64,000 bases of DNA from Mycobacterium sp. AZCC_0083 (GCF_014202335.1 NZ_JACHGP010000007.1:124001-188000); one strand, 5' to 3'. Shown: positions 8,005-16,936, numbered from the stretch's first letter. The notes: generated from the letters alone by a model not told the origin. A program made the numbers and translations.

Positions 8005-9789
8005 ATGCCTAGGCTCAACGGCGGGCAGGTCATCGCCCGCATCCTGAAGGAGTACGGGATTCCGTACGTCGCGGGCATTCCCGGGCACGGCATCTGGGGC
8101 TTGATGGACGCCTTCAACGAGGACGAGTCGAAGATCCCCTTCATCCAGACCTACCACGAGCAGAGTGCGGTTCATCTGGCCGACGGCTACTACCGGGTGT
8201 CCGGCAAGCCGATGGTTGCGGTCACGTCGATCGGCGCGGGCGCATCGAACACCGTGCTGGGCCTGGCTACCGCCTATAGCGACTCCACCAGCGTGCTGGT
8301 GATCACGGGCGGGCCACCGCGTCACATGCGCGGCCGCGGCGTCCTCCAAGAGCTGGAACGCCAGAAGGACAACGGCTTTCCACAGATCGCCGAGGCCGTG
8401 TCCAAGCGCAGCTGGGTGGCCAACAGCATCGAGGATCTGCCGTTCATCATGCACCGCGCGTTCAGCACGATGCTGACGGGCCGTCGCGGTCCGGCCCACG
8501 TCGAGGTGCCATGGGATCTGCATGCCGAGACCGCCGAGGTCAACTTTCACGACCTGGCCCGCAGACTGCCAGTCGGGTTGCAATACCCCGACCCCGAGGC
8601 GATCAGTCGAGCCGTCACGCTGCTGGGCACCGCCAAGCGTCCAGTCATCGTCGTCGGTGGTGGCGCCATCAGTGCCAACGCCACCGACGAAGTGCTCGCA
8701 CTGGCCGAGGGGCTGTCCATTCCCGTCGTCACCACCTGGAATGGCAAGAGCGCGTTTCCTGAAGACCACGACCTGTTCGTGGGCAGTGTCGGGCAGACCG
8801 GCACCATCCACGGCAACTACCTGGCCGCCAACGCCGACGTCGTGGTGTCCATCGGGTGCCGCTTCACCGACTGGTCGGCGTCGAGTTACGCCCGCGGACA
8901 ATCTTTCTCGTTCCCACCCGCGAAGCTCATCCACATCGACATCGATCCGCACGAGATCGGCAAGATCTATCCTGCCGAGGTCGGGATCCTCGCCGACGCC
9001 AAGCCGGCGGTTGCCGCGATCGTCGCCTCCCTGCCGACCAAGCCCGATCGCAGCGACTATCTCGCCGAGGTCGCCGAGCGCAAGGCCGAGTGGGAGAACG
9101 AGTTGTCGACGCGTCGCGACACCGACCGCTTTCCATTCACCCTGCAGCGACCGCTGCACGCACTGCGCCAGGTGATGGACCGCACCGGCATCGTATTGGC
9201 CGGGTCGGGCAACACCCAGGGTGCGGTGAAGCAGACGTTCCCCGTCTACGAACCGCGGACCCATCTGACCACAGGAGGATTCTCCGCCATGGGGTGGCCG
9301 GTGCCCGCTGCACTCGGGGCGAAGCTTGCCGCGCCGGAGCGTCAGGTTGCCTGCATCACCGGTGACGGCGACTTCCTGATGACCGCCCAGGAGATCGGTG
9401 TTGCCGTCCAGCACGACATCCCCGTGGTGTTCATCGTCCAGGACAACTCCGGTTACATCTCCATCCGCGGCGGTCAGCGCAATGCCACCGACCGGATCAT
9501 CGGCACCGAGTTCAACCGCCCCGATGGCAGCCCCTATAGCCCCAGTTTCAAGGATCTCGGCAAGTCCTTCGGGCTCGAGTCCTTCAGGATCGAGTCAGCC
9601 GCCGATCTGGAACCCACGTTCAAACGGGCGTTCGACGCGCAGGCTCCCGTGCTCGTCGAGATTCCCACGGACCGTGACCTGGCCAGCCCATTCACTCCCG
9701 GCTGGTTGGACTTTCCACCGCTGCCCCACATCACCGACGAGCGCGCCGACGAATACCGGCAGCTGCGGGCCAGCGAACAGCACCAATAA
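8005..9789 (+). CDS. Thiamine diphosphate-dependent enzyme (acetolactate synthase-like)
   Basis: 594 residues, ATG at 8005 behind GGAAGG. It has the three-domain ThDP architecture: N-terminal Pyr domain with the cofactor-activating Glu in TYHEQSAVHLADGY (E52), central domain with VIVVGGGAISANATDE and the VGSVGQTGTIHGN stretch, and the C-terminal PP domain with GDGDFLMTAQEIG (453 on) and QDNSG near 480 for Mg and diphosphate. The family covers acetolactate synthase, sulfoacetaldehyde acetyltransferase, IolD and decarboxylases; no small subunit is present, so a catabolic C-C cleavage or carboligation is likelier than amino-acid synthesis. It is divergent from the GMC operon and probably co-regulated. 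The substrate is unknown. Confidence 0.82.
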   Translation: MPRLNGGQVIARILKEYGIPYVAGIPGHGIWGLMDAFNEDESKIPFIQTYHEQSAVHLADGYYRVSGKPMVAVTSIGAGASNTVLGLATAYSDSTSVLVITGGPPRHMRGRGVLQELERQKDNGFPQIAEAVSKRSWVANSIEDLPFIMHRAFSTMLTGRRGPAHVEVPWDLHAETAEVNFHDLARRLPVGLQYPDPEAISRAVTLLGTAKRPVIVVGGGAISANATDEVLALAEGLSIPVVTTWNGKSAFPEDHDLFVGSVGQTGTIHGNYLAANADVVVSIGCRFTDWSASSYARGQSFSFPPAKLIHIDIDPHEIGKIYPAEVGILADAKPAVAAIVASLPTKPDRSDYLAEVAERKAEWENELSTRRDTDRFPFTLQRPLHALRQVMDRTGIVLAGSGNTQGAVKQTFPVYEPRTHLTTGGFSAMGWPVPAALGAKLAAPERQVACITGDGDFLMTAQEIGVAVQHDIPVVFIVQDNSGYISIRGGQRNATDRIIGTEFNRPDGSPYSPSFKDLGKSFGLESFRIESAADLEPTFKRAFDAQAPVLVEIPTDRDLASPFTPGWLDFPPLPHITDERADEYRQLRASEQHQ

Positions 9790-9869
9790 GTCATCGATCT
9801 CGGTGCGTCGCGCAGGCTCGCGCATAGACTCGTCCGTTAGCCGGTCGGGCGCGGATCGAGGAGGCCGCC

Positions 9870-10409
9870 ATGCGGATCCGAAGTCATCGCCTTCCGTTGT
9901 GTGCGTGCACGATCGCATCATTGGCGGCCTGTGGTCCCGTTGCCACCGACACCTCGATCGGCAGGACCATGGCCACGACGATGGCCACGCCGACGTCCGC
10001 CGTGTCAACGTCACCGCCGCCGACGATCGCCGCTCCACCGATGCCGCTGACCCCCGATACCCACAAGTGGGTCGACCTGCAGATCGGTGACTGCATTGCC
10101 GACGTTCCCGCGGTCGACCTCGGTGAGGTATCCGTCGCGATCGTCGACTGCGCGACCACGCACGCGGCCGAGGTCTATCTGCGCGCACCAGTGGAGGTCA
10201 ATGCCGCCATCGCCGACGTCGCCAACCGCGTCTGCGCGGCGGGCGTTCCCGACTACACCGGTCGACCCGCCGACAGCAGCCCTTACTCGGTGACCTACCT
10301 GATCGACTCGGGGCAGGACCGAACGTCCAACAATCCCCTGCCGAGCACTGTCATCTGCCTGCTGCAATCCGCGAACGGTCAAGCACTGACGGCGTCGGCC
10401 CGCCGGTGA
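9870..10409 (+). CDS. Lipoprotein with septum-formation-like domain
   Basis: 179 residues starting MRIRSHRLPLCAC, with a lipobox LAAC placing the acylated cysteine at 21, then a Thr/Pro-rich linker to about residue 55. The folded part has WVDLQIGDCIADVP, IVDCATTHAAEVY and a later pair of cysteines (CAAGVP and VICLL), the Cys-and-His pattern of the Septum_form family found as secreted or lipid-anchored proteins in actinobacteria. It should sit on the outer face of the plasma membrane. It stands alone on the plus strand, 80 bases after the ThDP gene, and its function is unknown. Confidence 0.7.
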   Translation: MRIRSHRLPLCACTIASLAACGPVATDTSIGRTMATTMATPTSAVSTSPPPTIAAPPMPLTPDTHKWVDLQIGDCIADVPAVDLGEVSVAIVDCATTHAAEVYLRAPVEVNAAIADVANRVCAAGVPDYTGRPADSSPYSVTYLIDSGQDRTSNNPLPSTVICLLQSANGQALTASARR

Positions 10410-10427
10410 GATCACCGAGCAGGCCGC

Positions 10428-10874
10428 TCACGCCGCGACGATCAAGCCCAGCTGAGTCAACACCTTCACACCATCGTCCAGGCCGATTTCCTCGGTGATC
10501 AGCCCGTTCTCGACCTTGAGGATGCTGGTGCCGCTGAATCGCAAGGTCTTGCCGGTCTCCGCAGGAAGCGCACCAATCGGCATGTCGTCGAACGCTTCAC
10601 CGGTCTGGGTGCCACCGCCGACCCACTGACCTACGACGTAGTCGCCCTCCGCGATCAGGTCAGCAGTGCCGCTGAAGGCAAGGTCGGGAAACGCCGCGCG
10701 GAACTTCGTGGCGAACGCGAGCACCTCCGCGCGACCGCGACACGGCGCGTGCAGGGAGTACTCGAAGCGGATGTGCGGTGCGGCGAGCTCGTCGATGACG
10801 GCTGGATTGAAGTTCGGCCCCCAGAATTCTGTGAACCAGCGTCCGACGACGGCCTTGTTCTCCTCGATCGACAT
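10428..10874 (-). CDS. SnoaL-like ester cyclase / NTF2-fold protein
   Basis: 148 residues from the ATG at 10874 (GGAAGG upstream); the frame stays open to 11009 without a ribosome site. The sequence MSIEENKAVVGRWFTEFW, then IDELAAPHIRFEYSLHAP, FRAAFPDLAFSG and EGDYVVGQW, is the classic SnoaL polyketide-cyclase/ester-cyclase pattern in the NTF2-like superfamily. Most such proteins in mycobacteria have no known substrate. It converges on the preceding lipoprotein gene with an 18-base gap and is divergent from fmdB. The fold is confident, the activity unknown. Confidence 0.82.
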   Translation of the reverse strand: MSIEENKAVVGRWFTEFWGPNFNPAVIDELAAPHIRFEYSLHAPCRGRAEVLAFATKFRAAFPDLAFSGTADLIAEGDYVVGQWVGGGTQTGEAFDDMPIGALPAETGKTLRFSGTSILKVENGLITEEIGLDDGVKVLTQLGLIVAA

Positions 10875-11062
10875 GTTCGTCCTTCCGTTGACCAGCGGTT
10901 CCGAGTCACCCCGGCCGGGGCGCTCATCGGGTAGACGTGCGGCAACACGGGAATGTGAGATCACTCGGCATCTGACGTTTCGGGCGCGTGACGCGGACGT
11001 TCCGCGCACGAGGCCGTTTCCTCACCGCGCCGACCATCTGGCGCGGCTCCGACCGGCGTGAT

Positions 11063-11088
11063 CCAATGGATTTGAGCCCCAATGGATT
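11063..11088. promoter_or_regulatory. Direct repeat upstream of fmdB
   Basis: CCAATGGATT occurs at 11063-11072 and again at 11079-11088, 16 bases apart start to start, ending 17 bases before the fmdB start. Two same-face direct sites close to a gene start suggest an activator or repressor binding in tandem. Confidence 0.4.
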
Positions 11089-11105
11089 CGCGGAGGTACG
11101 AGTAC

Positions 11106-11390
11106 TTGCCGACCTATGGATACGACTGCGAGCCGTGCGGCGCATTCACGCTGGTCCGGCCCATGTCAACGGTCGACGACCCGGCCACCTGTCCGACCTG
11201 CGGGCGCAACGCACGACGCGTCTTCGGCGTACCTGCGTTGCGATCCCTGAATCCGCGGCTACGCCAAGCCCTCGACGCCGGCGCCCGCAGCGCTGATGCT
11301 CCTACGGTGGTGTCGGCGGTGCCAGGACGTTCGCGACGGGCCACCCGCACCACGACCGATCCCCGCCACGCCCGACTGCCCCGCCCTTGA
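11106..11390 (+). CDS. fmdB: FmdB family zinc-ribbon regulatory protein
   Basis: 94 residues. The start is taken as TTG at 11106 because GGAGG lies eight bases upstream and this gives the family N-terminus MPTYGYDCEPCGAF. Two CxxC pairs, CEPCG and CPTCGRNARRVFG, form the small zinc ribbon. The tail after about residue 45 is Arg/Thr-rich and not recognisable. FmdB-type proteins lie beside formamidase or acetamidase genes and have been proposed as regulators of them. It ends 10 bases before fmdA, so the two form an operon. Confidence 0.85.
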   Translation: MPTYGYDCEPCGAFTLVRPMSTVDDPATCPTCGRNARRVFGVPALRSLNPRLRQALDAGARSADAPTVVSAVPGRSRRATRTTTDPRHARLPRP

Positions 11391-11400
11391 GGAGTTGAAG

Positions 11401-12648
11401 ATGCCCGACGTCGTGTTCTCCGTCGACCAGGCCCGTTCGATGCGCGACCAGGACGTGCCGGGCCACAACCGGTGGCATCCCGACATCCCGCCTGCCGTGC
11501 ACGTGCGGCCTGGTCAGTCGATCCGGGTGGAGTGCCGCGAATGGACCGACGGGCAGATCGGCAACAACGACTCCGCGAACGACGTCCGCGACGTCGACCT
11601 CTCGCACGCCCACATGCTGTCCGGACCGATCTACGTCGAGGGCGCCGAACCGGGCGATCTTCTCGTCGTCGACATCCTCGATCTGGGCCCGGTGCCGCAG
11701 GAGGTCGGCGAGATGCCCGGCCAGGGCTGGGGCTACACCGGCATCTTCGCCAAGGCGAACGGCGGCGGCTTCCTCACCGACTACTTCCCCGACGCCTACA
11801 AGGCAATCTGGGACTTCTCCGGGCAGAAGTGCACGTCGCGGCACCTCCCTGGTGTCGAGTTCACGGGCATCACCCATCCTGGCCTGTTCGGAACGGCGCC
11901 ATCACCGGAACTGTTGGCGCGGTGGAACGCTCGCGAGCAGGCCCTGATCGACACCGATCCCGGCCGTATCCCTGCGCTGGCGCTTCCGCCGCTGGAGGAA
12001 TCGGTGCTCGGTGGCACGGCAAGCGGGGACACGCTGACCAAGATCGGGCTGGAAGGCGCGCGCACCGTGCCTGCCAGGGAGAACGGCGGAAACCACGACA
12101 TCAAGAACTTCACGAGGGGTTCTCGGGTGTTCTACCCCGTGCACGTGCCCGGTGCGCTGTTCTCGGGCGGCGACCTGCACTTCAGCCAGGGCGACGGCGA
12201 GATCACCTTCTGCGGCGCCATCGAGATGGGCGGATTCATCGACTTCCACGTCGACCTGATCAAGGGCGGCATGGAAACCTACGGCGTCACGACGAACCCA
12301 ATCCTGATGCCGGGCAACGTCGAACCGCGCTACTCCGAATTCATCACGTTCATCGGAATCGGCGTCGATCACGACACCGACACCCAGCTGTACAACGACG
12401 CCACCGTCGCCTACCGCAATGCATGCCTCAACGCCGTGACGTACCTGCAGAAGTTCGGCTACTCAGGGGCGCAGGCGTACCTGCTGCTCGGTGCTGCACC
12501 GATCGAGGGCCGGGTCAGCGGCGTCGTCGACATCCCGAACGCGTGCTGTTCGCTCTATCTCCCGACGGCGATCTTCGACGTCGACATCCGGCCGTCGGCG
12601 TCGGGGCCCATCACCGCGGACCGCGGGAGCTGCGCCGTCTCGTCGTAG
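11401..12648 (+). CDS. fmdA: Formamidase (acetamidase/formamidase family)
   Basis: 415 residues from the ATG at 11401 with GAGGAG upstream; an earlier in-frame start would overlap fmdB. Family landmarks: RWHPDIPPAVHVRPGQS near 20, ANDVRDVDLSHAHMLSGPI near 58, GGNHDIKNFTRGSRVFYPV and LHFSQGDGEITFCGAIEM. The enzyme hydrolyses formamide (and sometimes acetamide) to ammonia and the acid, in the cytoplasm, typically for nitrogen supply. The length fits FmdA of Methylophilus type. It follows fmdB closely and is followed almost directly by a GH10 lipoprotein gene. Confidence 0.9.
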   Translation: MPDVVFSVDQARSMRDQDVPGHNRWHPDIPPAVHVRPGQSIRVECREWTDGQIGNNDSANDVRDVDLSHAHMLSGPIYVEGAEPGDLLVVDILDLGPVPQEVGEMPGQGWGYTGIFAKANGGGFLTDYFPDAYKAIWDFSGQKCTSRHLPGVEFTGITHPGLFGTAPSPELLARWNAREQALIDTDPGRIPALALPPLEESVLGGTASGDTLTKIGLEGARTVPARENGGNHDIKNFTRGSRVFYPVHVPGALFSGGDLHFSQGDGEITFCGAIEMGGFIDFHVDLIKGGMETYGVTTNPILMPGNVEPRYSEFITFIGIGVDHDTDTQLYNDATVAYRNACLNAVTYLQKFGYSGAQAYLLLGAAPIEGRVSGVVDIPNACCSLYLPTAIFDVDIRPSASGPITADRGSCAVSS

Positions 12649-12649
12649 C

Positions 12650-13810
12650 GTGCGGTCACCACGCGTTCTGGTTGCAGGCTTCATGTCGGTGGTGGTCGTG
12701 GCATCCGGGTGTACGTCGCCGCCGTCGAATCAACCATCCCCCGCCGCGGCCCCCGCAGGCACGTGCGGCATGGCGGGACCGTCGCTCGCCGAGCTCGCCG
12801 CGGCCCGAGGGAAGGTCTTCGGGACGGCGTATCGCAGCACGTTCGCCGTCGACGATCCTTGCTATCGCAATGTGGCCGTATCCGAGTTCGGTTCCCTGAC
12901 AACCGAAATCGGCACGATGATGAACACCGTCCAACCCGCCGCGGGTGTGTTCGACTTTCGCGAAGCCGACGCGGTCGCCGAGCTGGCCGAGAAGTCACAC
13001 CAGGACTTTCAGATCCATTCTTTGGTCTGGGACCCGCTCGATCAGCCTCAGTGGGAGATCGTGCCGCGGACCGTCAGGGACTTGCCACCCGCTGCGCGCC
13101 ACCAGCTGATGCTCGACTCGATCACCACCGTGATGCGCCACTACGCGGGCAAGGCCAGCACCGTCACGGTCGTCAACGAAGCCTTCGACCAAATGGGCAA
13201 ACTTCAACACACGGTGTGGTGGGACACCACGCACGGCGACCGGTACGTCTTCGACGCCTTCCGCGCCGCCCGTCTCGCCGATCCCCATGCCCTGCTGTTC
13301 TACAACGACCACAGCGCCGAGACGCACAGCGACAAGTCCAATGCCATCTACGACTTGGTGAAACGGTTGCGCGACACCACCGTTGACGTCGTCGTCGACG
13401 GCTCCCCGACGACCAAACCCCTGATCGACGGGATCGGATTCCAGGGCCACATGCTCGGCGGGAAGAACCAGCAACCCCTGACCGAGGACATGGCCGCCAA
13501 CCTGCAACGCTTCGCCGACCTCGGCGTGGCGATCCGATTCACCGAGCTCGACGTGCGGGTACCGGTCGTCGACGGCGTCGCCGAGCCTGCTGACCTCGAC
13601 CGCCAACGAGACGTCTACAAGACCATGACCGAACTCTGCCTTCACCAACCCAGCTGCTCGGGCATCACGCTGTGGGGGTTCACCGACAAGAGGTCGTGGA
13701 TCACCGACTACGCCGACACCTTCACCGGGTACGGCGCCGCGACCCCTACCGACGCGACCTACGCCCGAAAACCCGCCTGGGACGGCATCGTTGACGCGCT
13801 CACTGGTTGA
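12650..13810 (+). CDS. Lipoprotein glycoside hydrolase family 10 (endo-beta-1,4-xylanase-like)
   Basis: 386 residues from a GTG at 12650, two bases after the fmdA stop; this start gives RSPR then a hydrophobic run and a lipobox-like ASGC with Cys at 21, so it should be exported and acylated. The GH10 barrel follows: VTVVNEAFDQMG with the acid/base Glu at 177, and RFTELDVRV with the nucleophile Glu at 299, plus GIGFQGHMLGG and GITLWGFTDKRSW. These are the standard catalytic residues, so it is probably active on beta-1,4-xylan or a related glycan. Translation is likely coupled to fmdA. Xylanase-type lipoproteins are uncommon in mycobacteria. Confidence 0.85.
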   Translation: MRSPRVLVAGFMSVVVVASGCTSPPSNQPSPAAAPAGTCGMAGPSLAELAAARGKVFGTAYRSTFAVDDPCYRNVAVSEFGSLTTEIGTMMNTVQPAAGVFDFREADAVAELAEKSHQDFQIHSLVWDPLDQPQWEIVPRTVRDLPPAARHQLMLDSITTVMRHYAGKASTVTVVNEAFDQMGKLQHTVWWDTTHGDRYVFDAFRAARLADPHALLFYNDHSAETHSDKSNAIYDLVKRLRDTTVDVVVDGSPTTKPLIDGIGFQGHMLGGKNQQPLTEDMAANLQRFADLGVAIRFTELDVRVPVVDGVAEPADLDRQRDVYKTMTELCLHQPSCSGITLWGFTDKRSWITDYADTFTGYGAATPTDATYARKPAWDGIVDALTG

Positions 13811-13828
13811 CGCCCAGCGTATGACCAC

Positions 13829-14329
13829 TCACTTCGATCCGGCGGCACCCGGTCCGTCGAGCTTGACTTGGCTCGTGTCGATCGGCGAGCCGTGTTCGTC
13901 GACGAAGGACACCGAGACCGGCTTGCCCGTGGCTCGATCCGAGCGCTGGGTCACCGGCCCCCTCGGCAGGGGAAGATGCGTGTCGCCCCATTGCTGCAGC
14001 GCTCCGAGCACGATGGACAGGTCACGTCCCGTTTGGGTGAGGTGATACTCGAGACGTGCTCGCTCCCCGGGTATTTGGTACTCCCGCTTCTCGAAGACGC
14101 CGGCGGCAACGAGTTTCCCGAGCCGGGTCATCAAGACGTTGGTGGCGATGCCGAGGTTGGCCTGGAAGTCGGCGAACCGAGTGACCCCGCCGTGGGCTTC
14201 GCGAAGGATCAGCAGTGACCAGCGTTCCCCGACCACGGCCAGCGTGCGTTCGATCGCGCACTGAGCGGTGGGGGGCTGATACGCGGTTGGCGCGGTACTC
14301 ACCACACCAGGGTAGGTCCGGACATTCAT
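13829..14329 (-). CDS. HxlR family winged-helix transcriptional regulator
   Basis: 166 residues from the ATG at 14329 (AGG seven bases upstream); a GTG at 14335 is the alternative. The HxlR signature is clear: CAIERTLAVVGERWSLLILRE near 30, followed by FADFQANLGIATNVLMTRLGKLVAAGVFEKREY and LTQTGRDLSIVLGALQQWGD. The single Cys before the first helix is the position used for aldehyde or thiol sensing in some HxlR members. It is convergent with the GH10 gene and sits back to back with the remains of an SDR gene, perhaps its former target. Confidence 0.85.
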   Translation of the reverse strand: MNVRTYPGVVSTAPTAYQPPTAQCAIERTLAVVGERWSLLILREAHGGVTRFADFQANLGIATNVLMTRLGKLVAAGVFEKREYQIPGERARLEYHLTQTGRDLSIVLGALQQWGDTHLPLPRGPVTQRSDRATGKPVSVSFVDEHGSPIDTSQVKLDGPGAAGSK

Positions 14330-14371
14330 CGTCACACCTCGTCATTCCACGCCTCCGCACGGTCTACGCCA

Positions 14372-14530
14372 CCGCGGGTCGACGTGACCGAGATCCGAAA
14401 GACGTTCGAAACCAACTTCTTCGGCGTGCTCGCCGTCGCCCGCGCATTCGCACCCATCGTCGGCAACCAACTCACTGCGGCTGGCCCTGGCCGACCAAGG
14501 CCACAACTCGCACGCGTCCGAACCAACTGA
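14372..14530 (+). pseudogene. Short-chain dehydrogenase (SDR) remnant
   Basis: One frame reads VDVTEIRKTFETNFFGVLAVARAFAPIV, the hallmark central segment of a classical SDR (the N-x-x-G helix region), but it has no Rossmann glycine motif before it and no YxxxK after it. About 25 codons on, the recognisable SDR text LRLALADQG continues in another frame. So both ends are deleted and the middle is frameshifted. It lies between the HxlR regulator and a lipoprotein gene. Confidence 0.6.
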
Positions 14531-14601
14531 GGCCACGTGCCGGATGACCGTATTGTCGAATGAGATTGGCAGGGTACGGCGACGTCTGGGGCGATACGCA
14601 C

Positions 14602-15834
14602 TTGAAACGAATGACCGTGGTGATCGCCGCGCTGGCGGCAGTGCTGGTGGCTGGGTGCTCTTCGTCGACTGATTCGACGGCGGGGCACGGCGCATCGAGC
14701 CACCCCACTTCGCCACCGGCACAGCCGGCGGCACACGGCGTCGAGGAACCGATCGGGGCCGTCCCCTGGCCCCAGGTGGGTCCCGGTTGGCTACTGGCGA
14801 CCTGGAGTCCGGTTACCGGCGGACCACCGGCTCCTGGCGAGCCGACGGAAGCGACTGCCACCACCACGCTGTACCTGGTCGACCCGGCCGGTGGCCGGTA
14901 CGCGATCACCACCTTCAAGCCGCCGGGCGAGATGGCGGGCCCCGAACTCGTCGACTGGTCGGGCGACGGGAGCAAAGCCCTGTTCCACACGGAGTACGCC
15001 AAGCTCCCGACCGCCATCATCGTCGACCTCCACACCGGCGCGCAGACCGAATTCGCCGTCGAAGGCCGCCCCCGCTTCACCCGACCCGATGGCGCGGCAC
15101 TGCTACTCGAGACGCCGGGTCTCTTCTCTCCTCCCAGCCGGTCCTGGCCGGGGCAGAGCCAACCCGGGGCACTCATCAGCGCCGACCTCGCAGGCAACCA
15201 CCTTCTGACCTATCCGGTGGGGCCGGACTTCAGCGGCGGATACCTCTCCACACCCGACGGCACACGGATCATCCTCGGGAGGCCCTCCGGCTTCAGCGTC
15301 ATGGGCAACGACGGGATCATCAGCAAGACGGTGTCGATCAACGGCCAGAAATCCTGCAGCCCGCTGCGGTGGTGGGACGGCAACCGAAGCACGACCATCC
15401 TCATGCGATGCACTGGTACCGACGACAGCGGTACGCGGCTGTGGTTGGTGCCCATCAGCGGTGACGCACCGACCGCTCTCACCGCGCCCAACGACGGTCA
15501 GAGGGGCCCTGATTTCGGCGACGCGAACGCGTGGAAGCTGCCCTCTGGGACGTTCGTACAAGCCTTGGGCCCTTGCGGCGTCACATATCTGGCCACGCTC
15601 AACGCCGACGGAACGACCTCACAGGTGGCGGTGCCCGACGTGTCAGGTGACAGCAGCGTGTTCGTGGTCGGTGCCGATCGGAACGACCTTCAGCTCACGG
15701 CCAGGGAAGGGTGCGGCGGCAGCGAGGCGCTCGTCACCTACGACACCACCGAAGCCAGGTCGACCGTGCTGCTCGGCCCACCGGTCAACGGTGGCGACGT
15801 CATCGACGTCCTGCCCTACCCGGGCCAGGGGTAG
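14602..15834 (+). CDS. Lipoprotein with predicted beta-propeller-like repeats
   Basis: 410 residues if the TTG at 14602 is used, which gives KR before the hydrophobic run and a lipobox LVAGC at about residue 19; an ATG at 14611 also works, and the frame is open from 14560. After a Ser/Thr/Pro linker come repeated blade-like units such as TTLYLVDPAGGRYAITTF, ELVDWSGDGSKALFH, YLSTPDGTRIILG and LWLVPISGDAPTALT, resembling TolB/WD-type propellers. A likely extracytoplasmic binding or scaffold lipoprotein of unknown function. It has no obvious operon partner. Confidence 0.7.
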   Translation: MKRMTVVIAALAAVLVAGCSSSTDSTAGHGASSHPTSPPAQPAAHGVEEPIGAVPWPQVGPGWLLATWSPVTGGPPAPGEPTEATATTTLYLVDPAGGRYAITTFKPPGEMAGPELVDWSGDGSKALFHTEYAKLPTAIIVDLHTGAQTEFAVEGRPRFTRPDGAALLLETPGLFSPPSRSWPGQSQPGALISADLAGNHLLTYPVGPDFSGGYLSTPDGTRIILGRPSGFSVMGNDGIISKTVSINGQKSCSPLRWWDGNRSTTILMRCTGTDDSGTRLWLVPISGDAPTALTAPNDGQRGPDFGDANAWKLPSGTFVQALGPCGVTYLATLNADGTTSQVAVPDVSGDSSVFVVGADRNDLQLTAREGCGGSEALVTYDTTEARSTVLLGPPVNGGDVIDVLPYPGQG

Positions 15835-15970
15835 CGAGCAATCGCCACCTCGATGCTCGCCCAACGTACGGATGTTGAACGCGAACCTCGAGTAACCGTG
15901 CAAACAACCGCACTTTCGGCGGGGCGCGAGCAAGTTGGCTCAGCTGAGCTGTCCGCGTAGTTTTGCTACC

Positions 15971-16921
15971 GTGCAGGACGCACTGCAGGTCGTAGTGGTC
16001 GGCGCGGGAGTCAGCGGACTGACCACGGCCATCTCCCTGCTCGAAGCAGGCCACGGGGTGCGGATCGTGGCCGCCGAGCCCAGTGCGACCACCACCTCAG
16101 CGCTCGCGGCAGCAGTCTGGTTCCCGACACACGTAGGACCCTGGGAGCGAGTGTTGCGCTGGGGTGAGGACACCTTCGACGTGCTCGCCATCCACGCGGA
16201 GATGGCGGTGCCTGGGGTGGTGATGCGTGAGTCGCTCGGCCTCTACCGGCAGCCCCCTGGTGAACCCGAGTGGGCGGCTGCGGTGGGCGGGGTCCGTGCC
16301 GCCGACGCCGACGAACTGCCGCCGGGCTATCGGTACGGCCTGCGCTTCTCGGTGCCGCTGGCCGAGATGCCGATCTACCTGCCGTGGCTGGTCGCTCGAG
16401 TCCGCGACCTCGGCGGCGAGTTCATCCAGCGGCACGTGCAGTCGCTACACGAGGTGGGCGACGGTGCCGACGTGGTGGTCAACTGCGCAGGCCTTGGCGC
16501 ACGGGAACTGATCGGTGACGGCGCGGTGTACCCGGTGCGGGGCCAGATCGTCCGCGTCACCAATCCCGGTCTGACCCTGTCGGTGCGCGACGAGCACCAT
16601 CCCGGCGGTCGCGCGTACGTGCACCCTCGGACGGACGACTGCATCTTGGGCGGCACCCTGGACGAAGGGCGCTGGGACACGGCGGTCGACATGGCCGTCG
16701 GCGCCGCGATCATCGAGCGCTGCTGGGACCTGGTCCCGGCACTACGGGACGCGAAGGTGCTCGAGCACGTCGTCGGACTGCGCCCTGGCCGTTCGACCGT
16801 CCGCCTCGAGGAGGACGAACCGCTCAGTTCCGGTGCGCGAGTAATACACAACTACGGGCACGGCGGAGCGGGAGTCACGCTGAGTTGGGGCTGTGCACGC
16901 GAGGTCGTCGCGCTCGTCTGA
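15971..16921 (+). CDS. aao: FAD-dependent D-amino-acid oxidase
   Basis: 316 residues if the GTG at 15971 is the start; a TTG at 15935 gives 328, and no clear ribosome site decides. The FAD motif VVVVGAGVSGLTTAISLLEAGH begins about residue 6, ALAAAVWFPTH follows, and the D-amino-acid oxidase signature NYGHGGAGVTLSWGCA lies at the C-terminus with R in GLRPGRSTVRLE for the carboxylate. It oxidises D-amino acids to 2-oxo acids, ammonia and peroxide. It resembles M. tuberculosis Aao. It converges on the MDR oxidoreductase gene. Confidence 0.86.
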   Translation: MQDALQVVVVGAGVSGLTTAISLLEAGHGVRIVAAEPSATTTSALAAAVWFPTHVGPWERVLRWGEDTFDVLAIHAEMAVPGVVMRESLGLYRQPPGEPEWAAAVGGVRAADADELPPGYRYGLRFSVPLAEMPIYLPWLVARVRDLGGEFIQRHVQSLHEVGDGADVVVNCAGLGARELIGDGAVYPVRGQIVRVTNPGLTLSVRDEHHPGGRAYVHPRTDDCILGGTLDEGRWDTAVDMAVGAAIIERCWDLVPALRDAKVLEHVVGLRPGRSTVRLEEDEPLSSGARVIHNYGHGGAGVTLSWGCAREVVALV

Positions 16922-16936
16922 CCTAGGTGCACGCCG

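Noticed and set aside
11106-11390. ATG at 11082 as the fmdB start
   Set aside because: It precedes the GGAGG site and gives an N-terminus unlike the MPTYxYxCxxCG family start.
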